Assembly (NCBI RefSeq): GCF_014647875.1
Contig: NZ_BMQA01000012.1
Coordinates: forward strand, 62,001-126,000
From: Streptomyces brasiliensis
GTDB lineage: Bacteria; Actinomycetota; Actinomycetes; Streptomycetales; Streptomycetaceae
Reading direction: 5' to 3'
DNA: 64,000 nucleotides
A program made the translations under genes and the position numbers. Position 1 is the stretch's first letter; every line of letters starts with the position of its first letter. Under the pieces are notes generated by a model. The model ran no database searches. It was not told the DNA's origin and saw only the letters and a program-made list of their open reading frames with translations. Positions 42,152-50,872 of the stretch are shown here, piece after piece.

Positions 42152-42928
42152 GTGAGCGAGAAGAACCGTGACGGAAAGCGCAATGCCCGCCAGCGGCTGG
42201 CGGTCGAGCGAGAGAAGCAGAAGGCCGCGGAGAGGCGGCGGCGCGCGCTGATCGTGGGCGCGAGCGTCGTCTGCGTCCTGGGACTGGCGGCGGTGATCGG
42301 GGTGATCGCCGCGAACGCGGGCAAGAACAAGTCCAGCCACAACGCGGGCCCGGTCGTGGCGCCCTCGGGCGCCCAGGGCAAGGACAGTCTCGCGATCCCG
42401 GTCGGCAAGGACAGCGCCCGGGCGACGCTCACGGTGTGGGAGGACTTCCGCTGCCCGGCCTGCCAGGCCTTCGAGACGGCGTATCGCCCGACGCTCCACG
42501 AACTGACCGACGCGGGCAAGCTCAGAGTGGAGTACCACCTGGTCACGCTGATCGACGGCAACGTCGGCGGCAGCGGCTCCCTGCGCGCGGCCAACGCCGC
42601 CGCCTGCGCCCAGAGCGCCGGAAAGTTCCGCGACTACCACGACGTGCTGTACGAGAACCAGCCCAAGGAGACGGACGACGCCTTCGCCGACAACGCCAAG
42701 CTGATCGAGCTGGCGGGCAAGGTCCAGGGGCTGAACACGCCCACGTTCCAGAAGTGTGTCGACGACGGCACCCACGACAGCTGGGTCGCCAAGTCCAACA
42801 AGGCCTTCCAGGCGGGCGGTTTCACCGGCACACCGACCGTCCTGCTCGACGGCAAGAACATCTACCAGGACCAGAGCATGACCCCGGCCAAGCTCAAGCA
42901 ACTGGTGGAGGCCGCGAACCGGCGGTGA
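42152..42928 (+). CDS. Membrane-anchored DsbA-like thioredoxin-fold protein (second copy)
   Basis: The 258-aa protein has a basic head (SEKNRDGKRNARQRLAVERE), one anchor (ALIVGASVVCVLGLAAVIGVI) and an extracellular DsbA/DSBA-like domain with CPAC in EDFRCPACQAFE. The cis-proline loop is TGTPTVLLDGK. Head, anchor and fold parallel the 280-aa protein at 10526, so the two are paralogues. It is immediately after the trp operon but has its own terminator upstream. Role in extracellular disulfide formation is inferred. Confidence 0.88.
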   Translation: MSEKNRDGKRNARQRLAVEREKQKAAERRRRALIVGASVVCVLGLAAVIGVIAANAGKNKSSHNAGPVVAPSGAQGKDSLAIPVGKDSARATLTVWEDFRCPACQAFETAYRPTLHELTDAGKLRVEYHLVTLIDGNVGGSGSLRAANAAACAQSAGKFRDYHDVLYENQPKETDDAFADNAKLIELAGKVQGLNTPTFQKCVDDGTHDSWVAKSNKAFQAGGFTGTPTVLLDGKNIYQDQSMTPAKLKQLVEAANRR

Positions 42929-43017
42929 GGGGGTGAGCGTTTCCCCGTCCCCGTTATGGACCCGTAGCCGGGCTGTTTGCCGTGTGCCCGGTCCGGCACG
43001 GTAGCGTCGACCTTGCC

Positions 43018-44004
43018 ATGGAACTTGCCTACATTCCCAGCCCGTCGCGCGGGGTGCTGCACCTCGGCCCGATTCCGCTGCGCGGCTACGCGTTCTGCAT
43101 CATCATCGGCGTCTTCGTTGCCGTCTGGCTCGGCAACAGGCGCTGGATCGCCCGCGGCGGCCGGTCCGGCACGGTCGCCGACATCGCGGTCTGGGCCGTG
43201 CCCTTCGGCCTGGTCGGCGGCCGGCTCTACCACGTGATCACGGACTACGAGCTGTACTTCAGCGACGGCCGTGACTGGGTGAACGCCTTCAAGGTGTGGG
43301 AGGGCGGCCTCGGCATCTGGGGCGCGATCGCGCTCGGTGCGCTGGGCGCGTGGATCGGCGCCCGCCGCCGGGGCATCCCGATGCCGGCGTACGCCGACGC
43401 CGTCGCGCCCGGTATCGCCTTCGCGCAGGCGATCGGCCGCTGGGGCAACTGGTTCAACCAGGAGCTGTACGGGCGCGAGACGCACCTTCCATGGGCGCTG
43501 CACATCACCTCGTCCGAGGGCGGCCGGGTGCCGGGCTACTACCACCCGACCTTCCTGTACGAGTCCCTCTGGTGCATCGGCGTCGCTCTGCTGGTGATCT
43601 GGGCCGACCGCCGCTTCCAGCTGGGGCACGGCCGGGCGTTCGCGCTGTACGTCGCCGCGTACTGCGTGGGCCGCTTCTGGATCGAGTACATGCGCGTCGA
43701 CGACGCCCACCACGTCCTGGGGCTGCGCCTCAACGACTGGACCGCACTGATCGTGTTCCTGCTGGCCGTGACGTACATCGTGGTCTCGGCGAAGCGCCGG
43801 CCCGGCAGGGAAGCGGTGGTCGAACCGGGCGTCGTGGACGGGGAGCCCGGGGACGAGGCTGTCGTCGAGGCGAAGCCGGAGGCCAAGGACAAGGCCGACG
43901 CCGACGCGGACGCCGTCGAGCTGACGAAACCCGAGGACGACGAGGTGCCGGAGGCGAAGGACGAGGCCCAGGCAGAGGCGGAATCCGGGGCCAAGAAGAG
44001 CTGA
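43018..44004 (+). CDS. lgt: Prolipoprotein diacylglyceryl transferase
   Basis: The 328-aa enzyme attaches diacylglyceryl to the lipobox cysteine, the step before LspA. It has seven hydrophobic helices, the Lgt signature GRWGNWFNQELYG, and a periplasmic HPTFLYESLW. The C-terminal about 65 residues are an acidic Glu/Asp/Ala/Lys tail that enzymes of other bacteria lack. TAGCGT (43002-43007) lies 10 nt before ATG 43018, and no ribosome site is obvious, so the leader is very short. Confidence 0.96.
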   Translation: MELAYIPSPSRGVLHLGPIPLRGYAFCIIIGVFVAVWLGNRRWIARGGRSGTVADIAVWAVPFGLVGGRLYHVITDYELYFSDGRDWVNAFKVWEGGLGIWGAIALGALGAWIGARRRGIPMPAYADAVAPGIAFAQAIGRWGNWFNQELYGRETHLPWALHITSSEGGRVPGYYHPTFLYESLWCIGVALLVIWADRRFQLGHGRAFALYVAAYCVGRFWIEYMRVDDAHHVLGLRLNDWTALIVFLLAVTYIVVSAKRRPGREAVVEPGVVDGEPGDEAVVEAKPEAKDKADADADAVELTKPEDDEVPEAKDEAQAEAESGAKKS

Positions 44005-44020
44005 CCGTCGGCCGTACGAC

Positions 44021-44056
44021 GACGAGGGCGCCCGGGGTTCTCCGGGCGCCCTCGTC
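44021..44056. terminator. Bidirectional terminator between lgt and the CitE-like gene
   Basis: GACGAGGGCGCCCGG (44021-44035) pairs perfectly with CCGGGCGCCCTCGTC (44042-44056) over 15 bp, with a 6-nt loop, between convergent genes. Confidence 0.88.
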
Positions 44057-44061
44057 GCACG

Positions 44062-44874
44062 TCACGGCCGGTTCGCCAGGGACAGGGTGCGCTGCGCTGC
44101 CGTCACCACCGCCGCGTCGATGAAGCTGCCGTCCGGGAGGGCCTGGGCTCCCTGGTCGTTCGTTGCCGCCTTGACGATCTTTTCCGCCTGTTCCAGTTCC
44201 GCCTCCGTGGGGAGGTAGGCGCGCTCGATGATCGGGAGCTGTCGGGGGTGGATGGCGGCGCGGCCCAGGAAGCCCAGGGCGCGGCCGTGGGCGCAGGAAG
44301 CGGCCAGGCCCTCCAGGTCACGGATGTCGGGGTGCACCGACTGAGGCGGCGGAGCCAGGCCCGCGGCCCGCGCGGCGACCACGACCCGGGAGCGGGTCCA
44401 GTCGAGGCCCGCGTCCTCGCGTACGCCCAGGTCGGCCCGCAGGTCCGCCTCGCCCAGGGAAATGCCCCGCAGCGAGGGGTGCGCGGTGGCGATGGCGTAC
44501 GCGCGCTCGATGCCCAGGGCCGTTTCGAGGAGGGCGTACAGCGCGAGGCCCGTGCCCCGCGCGACCCGCACCACCTCCTCCGCGGACGTCACCTTCGGCA
44601 ACCGCAGTCCCGACACACCCGGCAGCTCGGCCATGGCCCGCAGATCGGCCGCCGCCCACGGCCCCTCCGTACCGTTGACCCGGACGTGCACCCGCACCGG
44701 CTGCGGCTCGGACAGCAGCTCGGCCGTCGCGTCACGGGCGTACTCCTTGCGGTCGGGCGCGACCGCGTCCTCCAGGTCGATCACCACCACGTCCGCGCCG
44801 CAGGCCAGCGCCTTGGCGACCACGTGCGGGCGGTCGCCGGGGACGTACAGCCAGGTGAGCGGGAACGGGGTCAC
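44062..44874 (-). CDS. HpcH/HpaI aldolase / citrate lyase beta-like (CitE family) protein
   Basis: The 270-aa protein is CitE-like: LTWLYVPGDRPHVVAKALACG, the metal-binding VVIDLEDAVAPDRKEYAR, VRVNGTEGPW, LLETALGI and GEADLRADLG. CitE-type enzymes cleave or form C-C bonds of acyl-CoA thioesters (citramalyl-CoA, malyl-CoA); stand-alone copies usually act with a CoA transferase, and one lies immediately upstream with a 4-bp overlap. It is the last gene of the minus-strand operon. Substrate unknown. Confidence 0.88.
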   Translation of the reverse strand: MTPFPLTWLYVPGDRPHVVAKALACGADVVVIDLEDAVAPDRKEYARDATAELLSEPQPVRVHVRVNGTEGPWAAADLRAMAELPGVSGLRLPKVTSAEEVVRVARGTGLALYALLETALGIERAYAIATAHPSLRGISLGEADLRADLGVREDAGLDWTRSRVVVAARAAGLAPPPQSVHPDIRDLEGLAASCAHGRALGFLGRAAIHPRQLPIIERAYLPTEAELEQAEKIVKAATNDQGAQALPDGSFIDAAVVTAAQRTLSLANRP

Positions 44875-46085
44875 AGGACGCCCTCCTCGCGCAGGCCGTC
44901 GAGTTCTGCCGCGGTGAGGCCCAGCTCGGTCAGGACAGCCTCCGTGTCCGCGCCGTGCGGGCGGCCCGCCCAGCGGATCCCGCCCGGCGTGGCGGACAGC
45001 CGGAACAGGACGTTCTGCATGCGCAGCGGGCCCAGTTCCGGGTCGTCGACGGTCGTGACGGTGTCCAGGGCGGCGTACTGGGGGTCCGTCATCACGTCCC
45101 GTACGTCCTGGATCGGCGCCACCGCGGCCTCCGCCTTCTCGAAGGCCGCGAGCACCTCGTCGCGGGTGCGGGCGCCGATCCAGGTGCCGACCGCCGCGTC
45201 GAGGACTTCGGTGTGCGCGGCCCGGTCCACGCCCGTCGCGAACCACGGCTCGTCGATCAGCTCCGGGCGGCCCACCAGGTGCATCACGCGCTCGGCGATC
45301 GACTGGGCGGAGGTGGAGACGGCGACCCAGGAGCCGTCGGCCGTGCGGTAGGTGTTGCGCGGGGCGTTGTTGGCGGACCGGTTGCCGGTGCGCTCCTGGA
45401 CGTGGCCGAGCTGGTCGTACCAGGTGGGCTGAGCGCCGAGCACGGTCAGGATCGGCTCGATGATCGCCATGTCGACGACCTGGCCCTCACCGGTGCGCTC
45501 CCGTGCCGCCAGTGCCGTCATCACCGCGTACGCCGTGGCCAGGCCCGCGATCGAGTCGGCGAGGCCGAACGGCGGCAGCACCGGCGGGGCGTCCGGCTCC
45601 CCGGTGATCGCCGCGAAGCCGCTCATCGCCTCGGCGAGCGTCCCGAAGCCGGGCCGGTGCGCGTACGGGCCGAACTGGCCGAAGGCCGTGACCCGGGCAA
45701 GGATCAGCCGCGGATTGGCGGCGGACAGCTCCTCCCAGCTCAGATCCCACTTCTCCAGGGTGCCGGGGCGGAAGTTCTCGACGATCACGTCGGCCGTGGC
45801 GGCCAGCCGCAGCAGGGTGGCCCGGCCGCCGGGCCGGGACAGGTCGAGGGTGATGGTGCGCTTGTTCCGGCCGAGCAGCTTCCACCACAGGCCGATCCCG
45901 TCCTTCGCCGGGCCGTGCCCGCGGGACGGATCGGGCTTGCGGGGATGCTCGACCTTGATGACCTCGGCGCCGAAGTCACCGAGCAGGGTGGCGGCGAGGG
46001 GACCGGCGAACAGCGTGGCGAGATCGAGGACGCGCAGGCCGTCGAGGGGGCGGGGGGTGTCGTGCAACCCGTTCATCGTGTTCAT
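44871..46085 (-). CDS. CaiB/BaiF family (class III) CoA-transferase
   Basis: The 404-aa protein is a family III CoA-transferase: PLDGLRVLDLATLFAGPLAA, GAEVIKVEHPRKPDPSR, the catalytic-Asp region AYAVMTALAARERTGEGQVVDM, and VAPIQDVRDVMTDPQ near the end. It moves CoA between acids. ATG 46085 overlaps the stop of the kinase gene (ATGA); an alternative ATG at 46076 follows. It likely activates an acid that the adjacent CitE-like enzyme then processes. Confidence 0.92.
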   Translation of the reverse strand: MNTMNGLHDTPRPLDGLRVLDLATLFAGPLAATLLGDFGAEVIKVEHPRKPDPSRGHGPAKDGIGLWWKLLGRNKRTITLDLSRPGGRATLLRLAATADVIVENFRPGTLEKWDLSWEELSAANPRLILARVTAFGQFGPYAHRPGFGTLAEAMSGFAAITGEPDAPPVLPPFGLADSIAGLATAYAVMTALAARERTGEGQVVDMAIIEPILTVLGAQPTWYDQLGHVQERTGNRSANNAPRNTYRTADGSWVAVSTSAQSIAERVMHLVGRPELIDEPWFATGVDRAAHTEVLDAAVGTWIGARTRDEVLAAFEKAEAAVAPIQDVRDVMTDPQYAALDTVTTVDDPELGPLRMQNVLFRLSATPGGIRWAGRPHGADTEAVLTELGLTAAELDGLREEGVL

Positions 46086-46975
46086 GCCGTGTACAACGCC
46101 TCGATCTCCGGGCGGTACGGCATCGACACCGACGCCCCCTCCCGCTGCACGGAGATCGCCGCCGCCGCGGCCGCCCACGTCAGCGCCTCGCGGATGGGAC
46201 GTTCCTCGCTGAGAGCCACCGCTAGCGCCCCGGCGAACGTGTCGCCCGCGCCCGTCGAGTCCACGGCGGTCACCCGGGGCGCCGGGACCACGAGCGGCTC
46301 CGCGTCCCGTTGCAGATACAGGCAGCCGACCGAGCCGAGCGTCACGACCACCTCCGGTACCTGGTCGAGCAGGGAGAGGGCCGCGTCGCGCGGGTCTGTG
46401 CGGCCGGTGAGGGTGGCCGCCTCGTGCTCGTTGGGGACCAACAGGTCGGTGGCGGCGAGGAGTTCGGCCGACAGGGGCCGGGCCGGGGCCGGGGTGAGTA
46501 CCGTGCGCACACCGTGCCGGCGTGCGGCCAGGGCACCCGCGAGGACTCCGTCCAGGGGGATCTCCAATTGCAGCAGCAGGGCGTCGGCGGAGGCGATCAC
46601 GCCCTCGTCGCCCGGGGTCAGGTGGTCCACGGTGCCGTTGGCGCCGGGGATCACGACGATCGCGTTGCCGCCCTCGTCGTCCACGACGATGTGCGCGGTG
46701 CCGGACGGGCCCTCGACGGTGCGCAGCGAGTCGGTGTCCACGCCGGAGTGTTCGAGGGTGTCGCGCAGCCGGGTGCCGAAGGCGTCGTTGCCGACCGCGC
46801 CGATCATCGAGACGGTGGCGCCCGCGCGGGCCGCCGCCATGGCCTGGTTGGCGCCCTTGCCGCCGGGGATCGTACGGAACTCCCGTCCCGTCACCGTCTC
46901 TCCGCGCTGCGGGGCCTTCTCCACGTACGCGACGAGGTCCATGTTCGTGCTGCCGAGTACGGCGATATGGGTCAT
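46082..46975 (-). CDS. PfkB-family sugar/nucleoside kinase (ribokinase-like)
   Basis: The 297-aa kinase has both PfkB signatures: GGKGANQAMAAARAG (motif 1, residues about 39-53) and DSTGAGDTFAGALAVAL (motif 2) with the catalytic Asp. It begins HIAVLGSTNMDLVAYVEKAP, close to RbsK. Ribose, a nucleoside or a related sugar would be phosphorylated. It overlaps the ADP-ribosylglycohydrolase gene upstream (ATGA), the same pairing as E. coli yegU-yegV. Confidence 0.9.
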   Translation of the reverse strand: MTHIAVLGSTNMDLVAYVEKAPQRGETVTGREFRTIPGGKGANQAMAAARAGATVSMIGAVGNDAFGTRLRDTLEHSGVDTDSLRTVEGPSGTAHIVVDDEGGNAIVVIPGANGTVDHLTPGDEGVIASADALLLQLEIPLDGVLAGALAARRHGVRTVLTPAPARPLSAELLAATDLLVPNEHEAATLTGRTDPRDAALSLLDQVPEVVVTLGSVGCLYLQRDAEPLVVPAPRVTAVDSTGAGDTFAGALAVALSEERPIREALTWAAAAAAISVQREGASVSMPYRPEIEALYTA

Positions 46976-48345
46976 GGGCGGGTCGCCTCCAGGTGGGTGA
47001 GGTGGGCGAGGGAGTCGAAGCCGGTGCCGTTGAAGTCGGCGACGGACGTGGCGAGCCGGTTCTTGAGCGGGGCGGTCCAGCGGTCGGGGAGGGCGGCGGG
47101 GGTGCCGGCGAGGAGGCCGGCGATGCCGCCCGCGGTGGCGCCGTTGGAGTCGGTGTCCAGGCCGCCGGACACGGCACGGCAGATGGAGCCGGTGAAGTCC
47201 CCGTTCGCGTGGGTGAGGGCGGCGGCGATCAGGGCGGTGTTGGGGATGGCGTGGACCCAGTGGTAGGTGGATGAGTGGGTGGCGTGGAGTTCGTCGACCA
47301 CGTCGTCGAAGTCCTCGTGGATGTGGGCAAGTTGGAGGGCGTGGTCGATCGCCTCGGCCAGCCGGGAGCGGGGCGGGATCACCGTGCGGCCGTACTGGAT
47401 GCAGGTGTGGATGTCGTGCGTGCCGGTGGCTGCGGTGGCGATGACGGCGGCGGTGAACATGGCGGCGTACACGCCGTTCGCGGTGTGGGTGAGGGTGGCG
47501 TCGCGGTGGGCCTGTTCGGCTGCGGTCGCCGGGTCGCCGGGGTTGGTCCAGCCGTGGACGTCGGCTCGGATCAGGGCACCGATCCATTCGCGGAAGGGGT
47601 TGCGGTGGCGGGCCGCGTACGGGGGTTCGACGCCGGAGAGGAGGTTGCGGTAGGCGATGCGCTCGGCGGTGAACGTGCGGCCCGCGGGGAGTTCGTCGAG
47701 CCAGAGCTTTGCGACGTCCGTGGTGGTGAAGGTTCTGCCGTGACGCTGCATCAGGAGGAGGTTGAGGAGCGGGTAGTTGAGGTCGTCGTCCTCGGGCATG
47801 CCGTCGATGTTCTCGGCGAGGGAGGTGGTGGCCGAGCGGCGGTTCCAGGGGTGGGCCGTCAGTAGTTCCTCGGGGACGCCCTTTGCTGTGAAGTAGGTAT
47901 GGAGGGGCCAGTTGCCTGCGGACCTGGCCAGTTGGCGGATGCCGTGGAGGGGGAGTTTTTCGACGGGTTTGCCCAGGAGGCAGCCGACCGCCCTGCCGAG
48001 CCAGGCGGCTTCGAGGGCGCGGGGGGTGGGGGCCGGTGAGCGGGTGGGCGCAGGCGGGGACGGCGGCCAAGAGGGGCATAGAGCCCTGATCCTCGTCAGC
48101 TCCGTCGGCTCGTCGTCCCTCAACCCGCTGGGCAGATCGGCCAGTTCGTCCAGCAGATCCTCGGCCAGCAGCCGCAGATAGGGGGACGCGCGAGTCGGTG
48201 ACGCGCCCGCCCGTGCCGGTGCCTCCGGCCCGCCCGCCGCACGCCACCTTGCCTCGATCGCCGAAGGCTCGCGGCCGTCCTGGCGGGCCTGGCGGAGTTC
48301 GTGGGACACCAGGTCCTCCGGCTGGACCCAGGTCAATCGGAGCAT
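46972..48345 (-). CDS. ADP-ribosylglycohydrolase family protein 1
   Basis: The 457-aa protein has an about 100-residue N-terminal extension (LTWVQPEDLVSHELRQAR...) before the ADP-ribosylglycohydrolase fold. The fold starts AAWLGRAVGCLLGKPVEK (GCLLG in place of the usual GDALG), keeps an acidic patch PEDDDLNYPLLNLLL and the C-terminal metal motif VSGGLDTDSNGATAGGIAGLL. This family cleaves ADP-ribose or related N-glycosides. GGAGGCCCGGG precedes ATG 48345. It overlaps gene 2 by 13 bp. Confidence 0.9.
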   Translation of the reverse strand: MLRLTWVQPEDLVSHELRQARQDGREPSAIEARWRAAGGPEAPARAGASPTRASPYLRLLAEDLLDELADLPSGLRDDEPTELTRIRALCPSWPPSPPAPTRSPAPTPRALEAAWLGRAVGCLLGKPVEKLPLHGIRQLARSAGNWPLHTYFTAKGVPEELLTAHPWNRRSATTSLAENIDGMPEDDDLNYPLLNLLLMQRHGRTFTTTDVAKLWLDELPAGRTFTAERIAYRNLLSGVEPPYAARHRNPFREWIGALIRADVHGWTNPGDPATAAEQAHRDATLTHTANGVYAAMFTAAVIATAATGTHDIHTCIQYGRTVIPPRSRLAEAIDHALQLAHIHEDFDDVVDELHATHSSTYHWVHAIPNTALIAAALTHANGDFTGSICRAVSGGLDTDSNGATAGGIAGLLAGTPAALPDRWTAPLKNRLATSVADFNGTGFDSLAHLTHLEATRP

Positions 48346-49508
48346 CCCGGGCCTCCGAGCTGTGCGAACGCCCGCTCATGGGCCCGGCGGTGCTGCACGT
48401 CCCGGGTGAAGATCTCCCGGGTCACCTCGGTGAGCGTCCGGGCCGGTTCCCACAGGTCCAGGCGGCTCGCCTCCGCGACCGTCTTCGACCACTCCTCCGG
48501 TACCGGTGAGCCCAGGGCTCCGGCCAGCGCGCCCGCCATCGTCGCGATGGAGTCGCAGTCGCGGCCGTAGTTCACCGAACCCAGGACCGCCCGGCGGTAG
48601 TCGCCGCCGGAGACCAGCAACATGCCCAGGGCGACGGGGAGTTCCTCGATCGAGTGCAGGCGGGACGGGCGGCGGGCGCCGAGGGAGGGGGAGCGGTAGT
48701 CGGGGCCGACCGTGTCGTACGGGGCCACCGCCTCCCGGATCGGTCCCAGTGCCGACTCGAAGTCCCCGTGGCGGGCGGCGGCTGCGCAGACCTTCTCGAT
48801 CGCCGTCCGCGTGCCGTCCTTCGCCAGGGCCAGGCACGTGGACACCACCGACTCCGGTGACGCACCGGCCGACCCGGCCGCCGCGACCGCCGCCGCGAAG
48901 ACACCCGCCGCCTCGCGGCCGTACGACGACTGGTGCGCGCCCGCGACGTCCAGCGCCTCGGCGTACGCGGCGGCCGGGTCGGCCGCGTTGACCAGGCCGA
49001 CCGGGGCCATGTACATCGCCGCGCCGCAGTTGACGATGTTGCCGACACCCGCTTCCCGGGGGTCCACATGGCCGTAGTGGAGCCGGGTCACCAGCCATTT
49101 CTCGGCCAGGAAGACGCGCTGGAGCGGCAGCGCCTCCGCTTCCAGTTCCGGGATCCAGCGCGGGGTGGTCATCAGGTCCGGGACCAGGTGCTCGGCGATC
49201 GCGTAGGCGTCAAGGTGGTCGCGGACGTGCGCGTACACCCGTACCAGGGCATGCGTCATCAAGGTGTCGTCGGTGACGTGGCCGTCGCCCTTGTGGTACG
49301 GGGCGATGGGGCGGGCGGTGCGCCAGGCGTCGCCGTTCCAGGGGTCGACGATGCCGTGGACGCGGCCGCCGTGGCGCTGAAGGATCTGGTCGGGGGAGTA
49401 GCCCTCGACGGGGCCGCCGAGGGCGTCGCCGACGGCCGCTCCTACGAGCGCTCCCGTGATCCGCTCCTCGAGACCGGCTCCGCTGCTTTCTTCTCCTTTG
49501 GGCGTCAT
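48333..49508 (-). CDS. ADP-ribosylglycohydrolase family protein 2
   Basis: The 391-aa protein retains the full metal site: ALVGAAVGDALGGPVEG at the N-terminus, GHVTDDTLMTHALVRVY (TDDT), and SVNYGRDCDSIATMAGALAGAL at the C-terminus. It is probably active on an ADP-ribosyl or ribosyl substrate. The ATG at 49508 has AGGAGG 12 bases upstream, while ATG 49520 overlaps the stop of gene 3 (ATGA) but has no spacing for a ribosome site; either may be used. Confidence 0.9.
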   Translation of the reverse strand: MTPKGEESSGAGLEERITGALVGAAVGDALGGPVEGYSPDQILQRHGGRVHGIVDPWNGDAWRTARPIAPYHKGDGHVTDDTLMTHALVRVYAHVRDHLDAYAIAEHLVPDLMTTPRWIPELEAEALPLQRVFLAEKWLVTRLHYGHVDPREAGVGNIVNCGAAMYMAPVGLVNAADPAAAYAEALDVAGAHQSSYGREAAGVFAAAVAAAGSAGASPESVVSTCLALAKDGTRTAIEKVCAAAARHGDFESALGPIREAVAPYDTVGPDYRSPSLGARRPSRLHSIEELPVALGMLLVSGGDYRRAVLGSVNYGRDCDSIATMAGALAGALGSPVPEEWSKTVAEASRLDLWEPARTLTEVTREIFTRDVQHRRAHERAFAQLGGPGCSD

Positions 49509-49516
49509 ATCCCGAA

Positions 49517-50632
49517 TCATCCTCCTGGAAGGGCCGGTTGTGCGGCTTCCAGGAGTTCGGCGAGTTCCACGAGGTCGGTGCCGGTGAGGCGGGGCAGCGC
49601 GCAGCCGGAGAGGATGCGGCAGGCGTCCCGCCAGGCCTCCGGGATCGCGTCGCCGCCGCCGAGCGCTCCGGTCAGGGCGCCCACGAGGGCCGGGGCCGAG
49701 TCGGCGACCCGGGACAGACAGGCCGCCGCGGGCACGGCCTCGGCGATCCGGCCGCACGCGGCGGTGGCCAGGGCCAGGGCGACCGGGACCGTCTCGGCGG
49801 CGGCGATGCCGTAGCTGTAGACGTGGTCCACGATCTGGTGCTCGAGCAGCGGGATCAGGGCGAAGGCGGACTCGGTGGCACGGGCGAGGACCAGCGCGTG
49901 CCGGGCGTTGCGGGCGATCTCCGTGCCCTCGGGCAGTTCGGCGAGCGCGGCCGTGACGCACGCGTCCACCCCGGCTCCGGCGAGGGCCAGCGCGAGCGCC
50001 GCCGCGATGGCCCGGGCGCCGTGCACACCGTCGCCGTCCTGGGTGTAGCGGGCGTCGAACTCGGCGAGATCCGCGGCGCGTTCGGGGTCGCCGGGGTGGG
50101 CCACGGCGAGGACACAGGCCCGTACGCACGCCGCGTCGTCGAAGTAGTGCGGGTTGTCGTGGCCGGTGGCGGGCGGGCGCAGACCGGTGGCGAGGTTGCC
50201 GAGTCCGGCGCGGACCGAGATCCGGGCGCGCAACGGCAGCACCGCCGACTCGATCTCGGGCGCGCGGTCGGCGGCCGCGGCCACCTCGGAGGCGACGGCG
50301 CTCCAGGTCAGGTCGATGGCGGCGCGGGTACGGCGCTCCCGGCTCAGATCGCCGAGCGTGCTGTCGTCCCCGGCCCGCAGCACCGCCTCCGCCGCGAACG
50401 CCGCCCACTCGGCGTCGTCGGAGGGGCCGAGGCGCAGCGGCTCCGGGGGCTGGTTGAGCGCGATGGGGACCGGGAGCGTCGTGGTCGCGTTCTGCTCGGC
50501 GAAGCTGTCCAGCTCACGGGTGAGCCGCCGCGTCCACTCCGGCATCCGCGCGGCCCGGTGCCGCGCGGCGGGCCATCCGGCGGCGTCCCCGGCGGCCAGC
50601 CCGAGGAGCAGACCTTCGATACGACGGGTCAT
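49517..50632 (-). CDS. ADP-ribosylglycohydrolase family protein 3 (degenerate metal site)
   Basis: The 371-aa protein starts with the family's IEGLLLGLAAGDAAG motif, but where TDDT is expected it has NATTTLPVPIALN, and the C-terminal GRDxD motif is replaced by CLSRVADSAPALVGALTGAL. Two of the key metal-binding clusters are therefore missing. The frame is fully intact and coupled to gene 2, so it is maintained. It may be a pseudoenzyme partner or bind a ligand without hydrolysis. Confidence 0.85.
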   Translation of the reverse strand: MTRRIEGLLLGLAAGDAAGWPAARHRAARMPEWTRRLTRELDSFAEQNATTTLPVPIALNQPPEPLRLGPSDDAEWAAFAAEAVLRAGDDSTLGDLSRERRTRAAIDLTWSAVASEVAAAADRAPEIESAVLPLRARISVRAGLGNLATGLRPPATGHDNPHYFDDAACVRACVLAVAHPGDPERAADLAEFDARYTQDGDGVHGARAIAAALALALAGAGVDACVTAALAELPEGTEIARNARHALVLARATESAFALIPLLEHQIVDHVYSYGIAAAETVPVALALATAACGRIAEAVPAAACLSRVADSAPALVGALTGALGGGDAIPEAWRDACRILSGCALPRLTGTDLVELAELLEAAQPALPGG

Positions 50633-50747
50633 GCGCGCACCTCGTCGTCCGTGTGGGGGGCCGTACGGCGCGGGGCCGGCGGGCCGTGCCGGTGGGTGCA
50701 GGGCGCAGGGGAAGCGAGCCGTGGGCGCCGGTGCGACGGCCCGCGCC

Positions 50748-50872
50748 TCACGGCCGCACCCAGCGCTGGTCGGCCAGGGCGTGTGCCTGTGGGTTGCGGG
50801 CGTTTGTGGGAGGGTCTGCGGTTCACGGCCGTACCTCGTGCTCGTCCGCCAGGACGTACGCCTGTGGATCCG
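50748..50872 (-). repeat. Duplicated 3' end of ADP-ribosylglycohydrolase gene 4
   Basis: The end of gene 4 (50823-50872) codes DPQAYVLADEHEVRP-stop. Exactly 75 bp further on, 50748-50797 still codes NPQAHALADQRWVRP-stop, with clear similarity at DNA level (about 70 percent by eye). A short frame just before gene 3, ending DDEVRA-stop at 50629 and overlapping its start codon, looks like another remnant. The stretch 50633-50822 thus holds decayed copies of a gene end and no intact gene. Confidence 0.65.
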
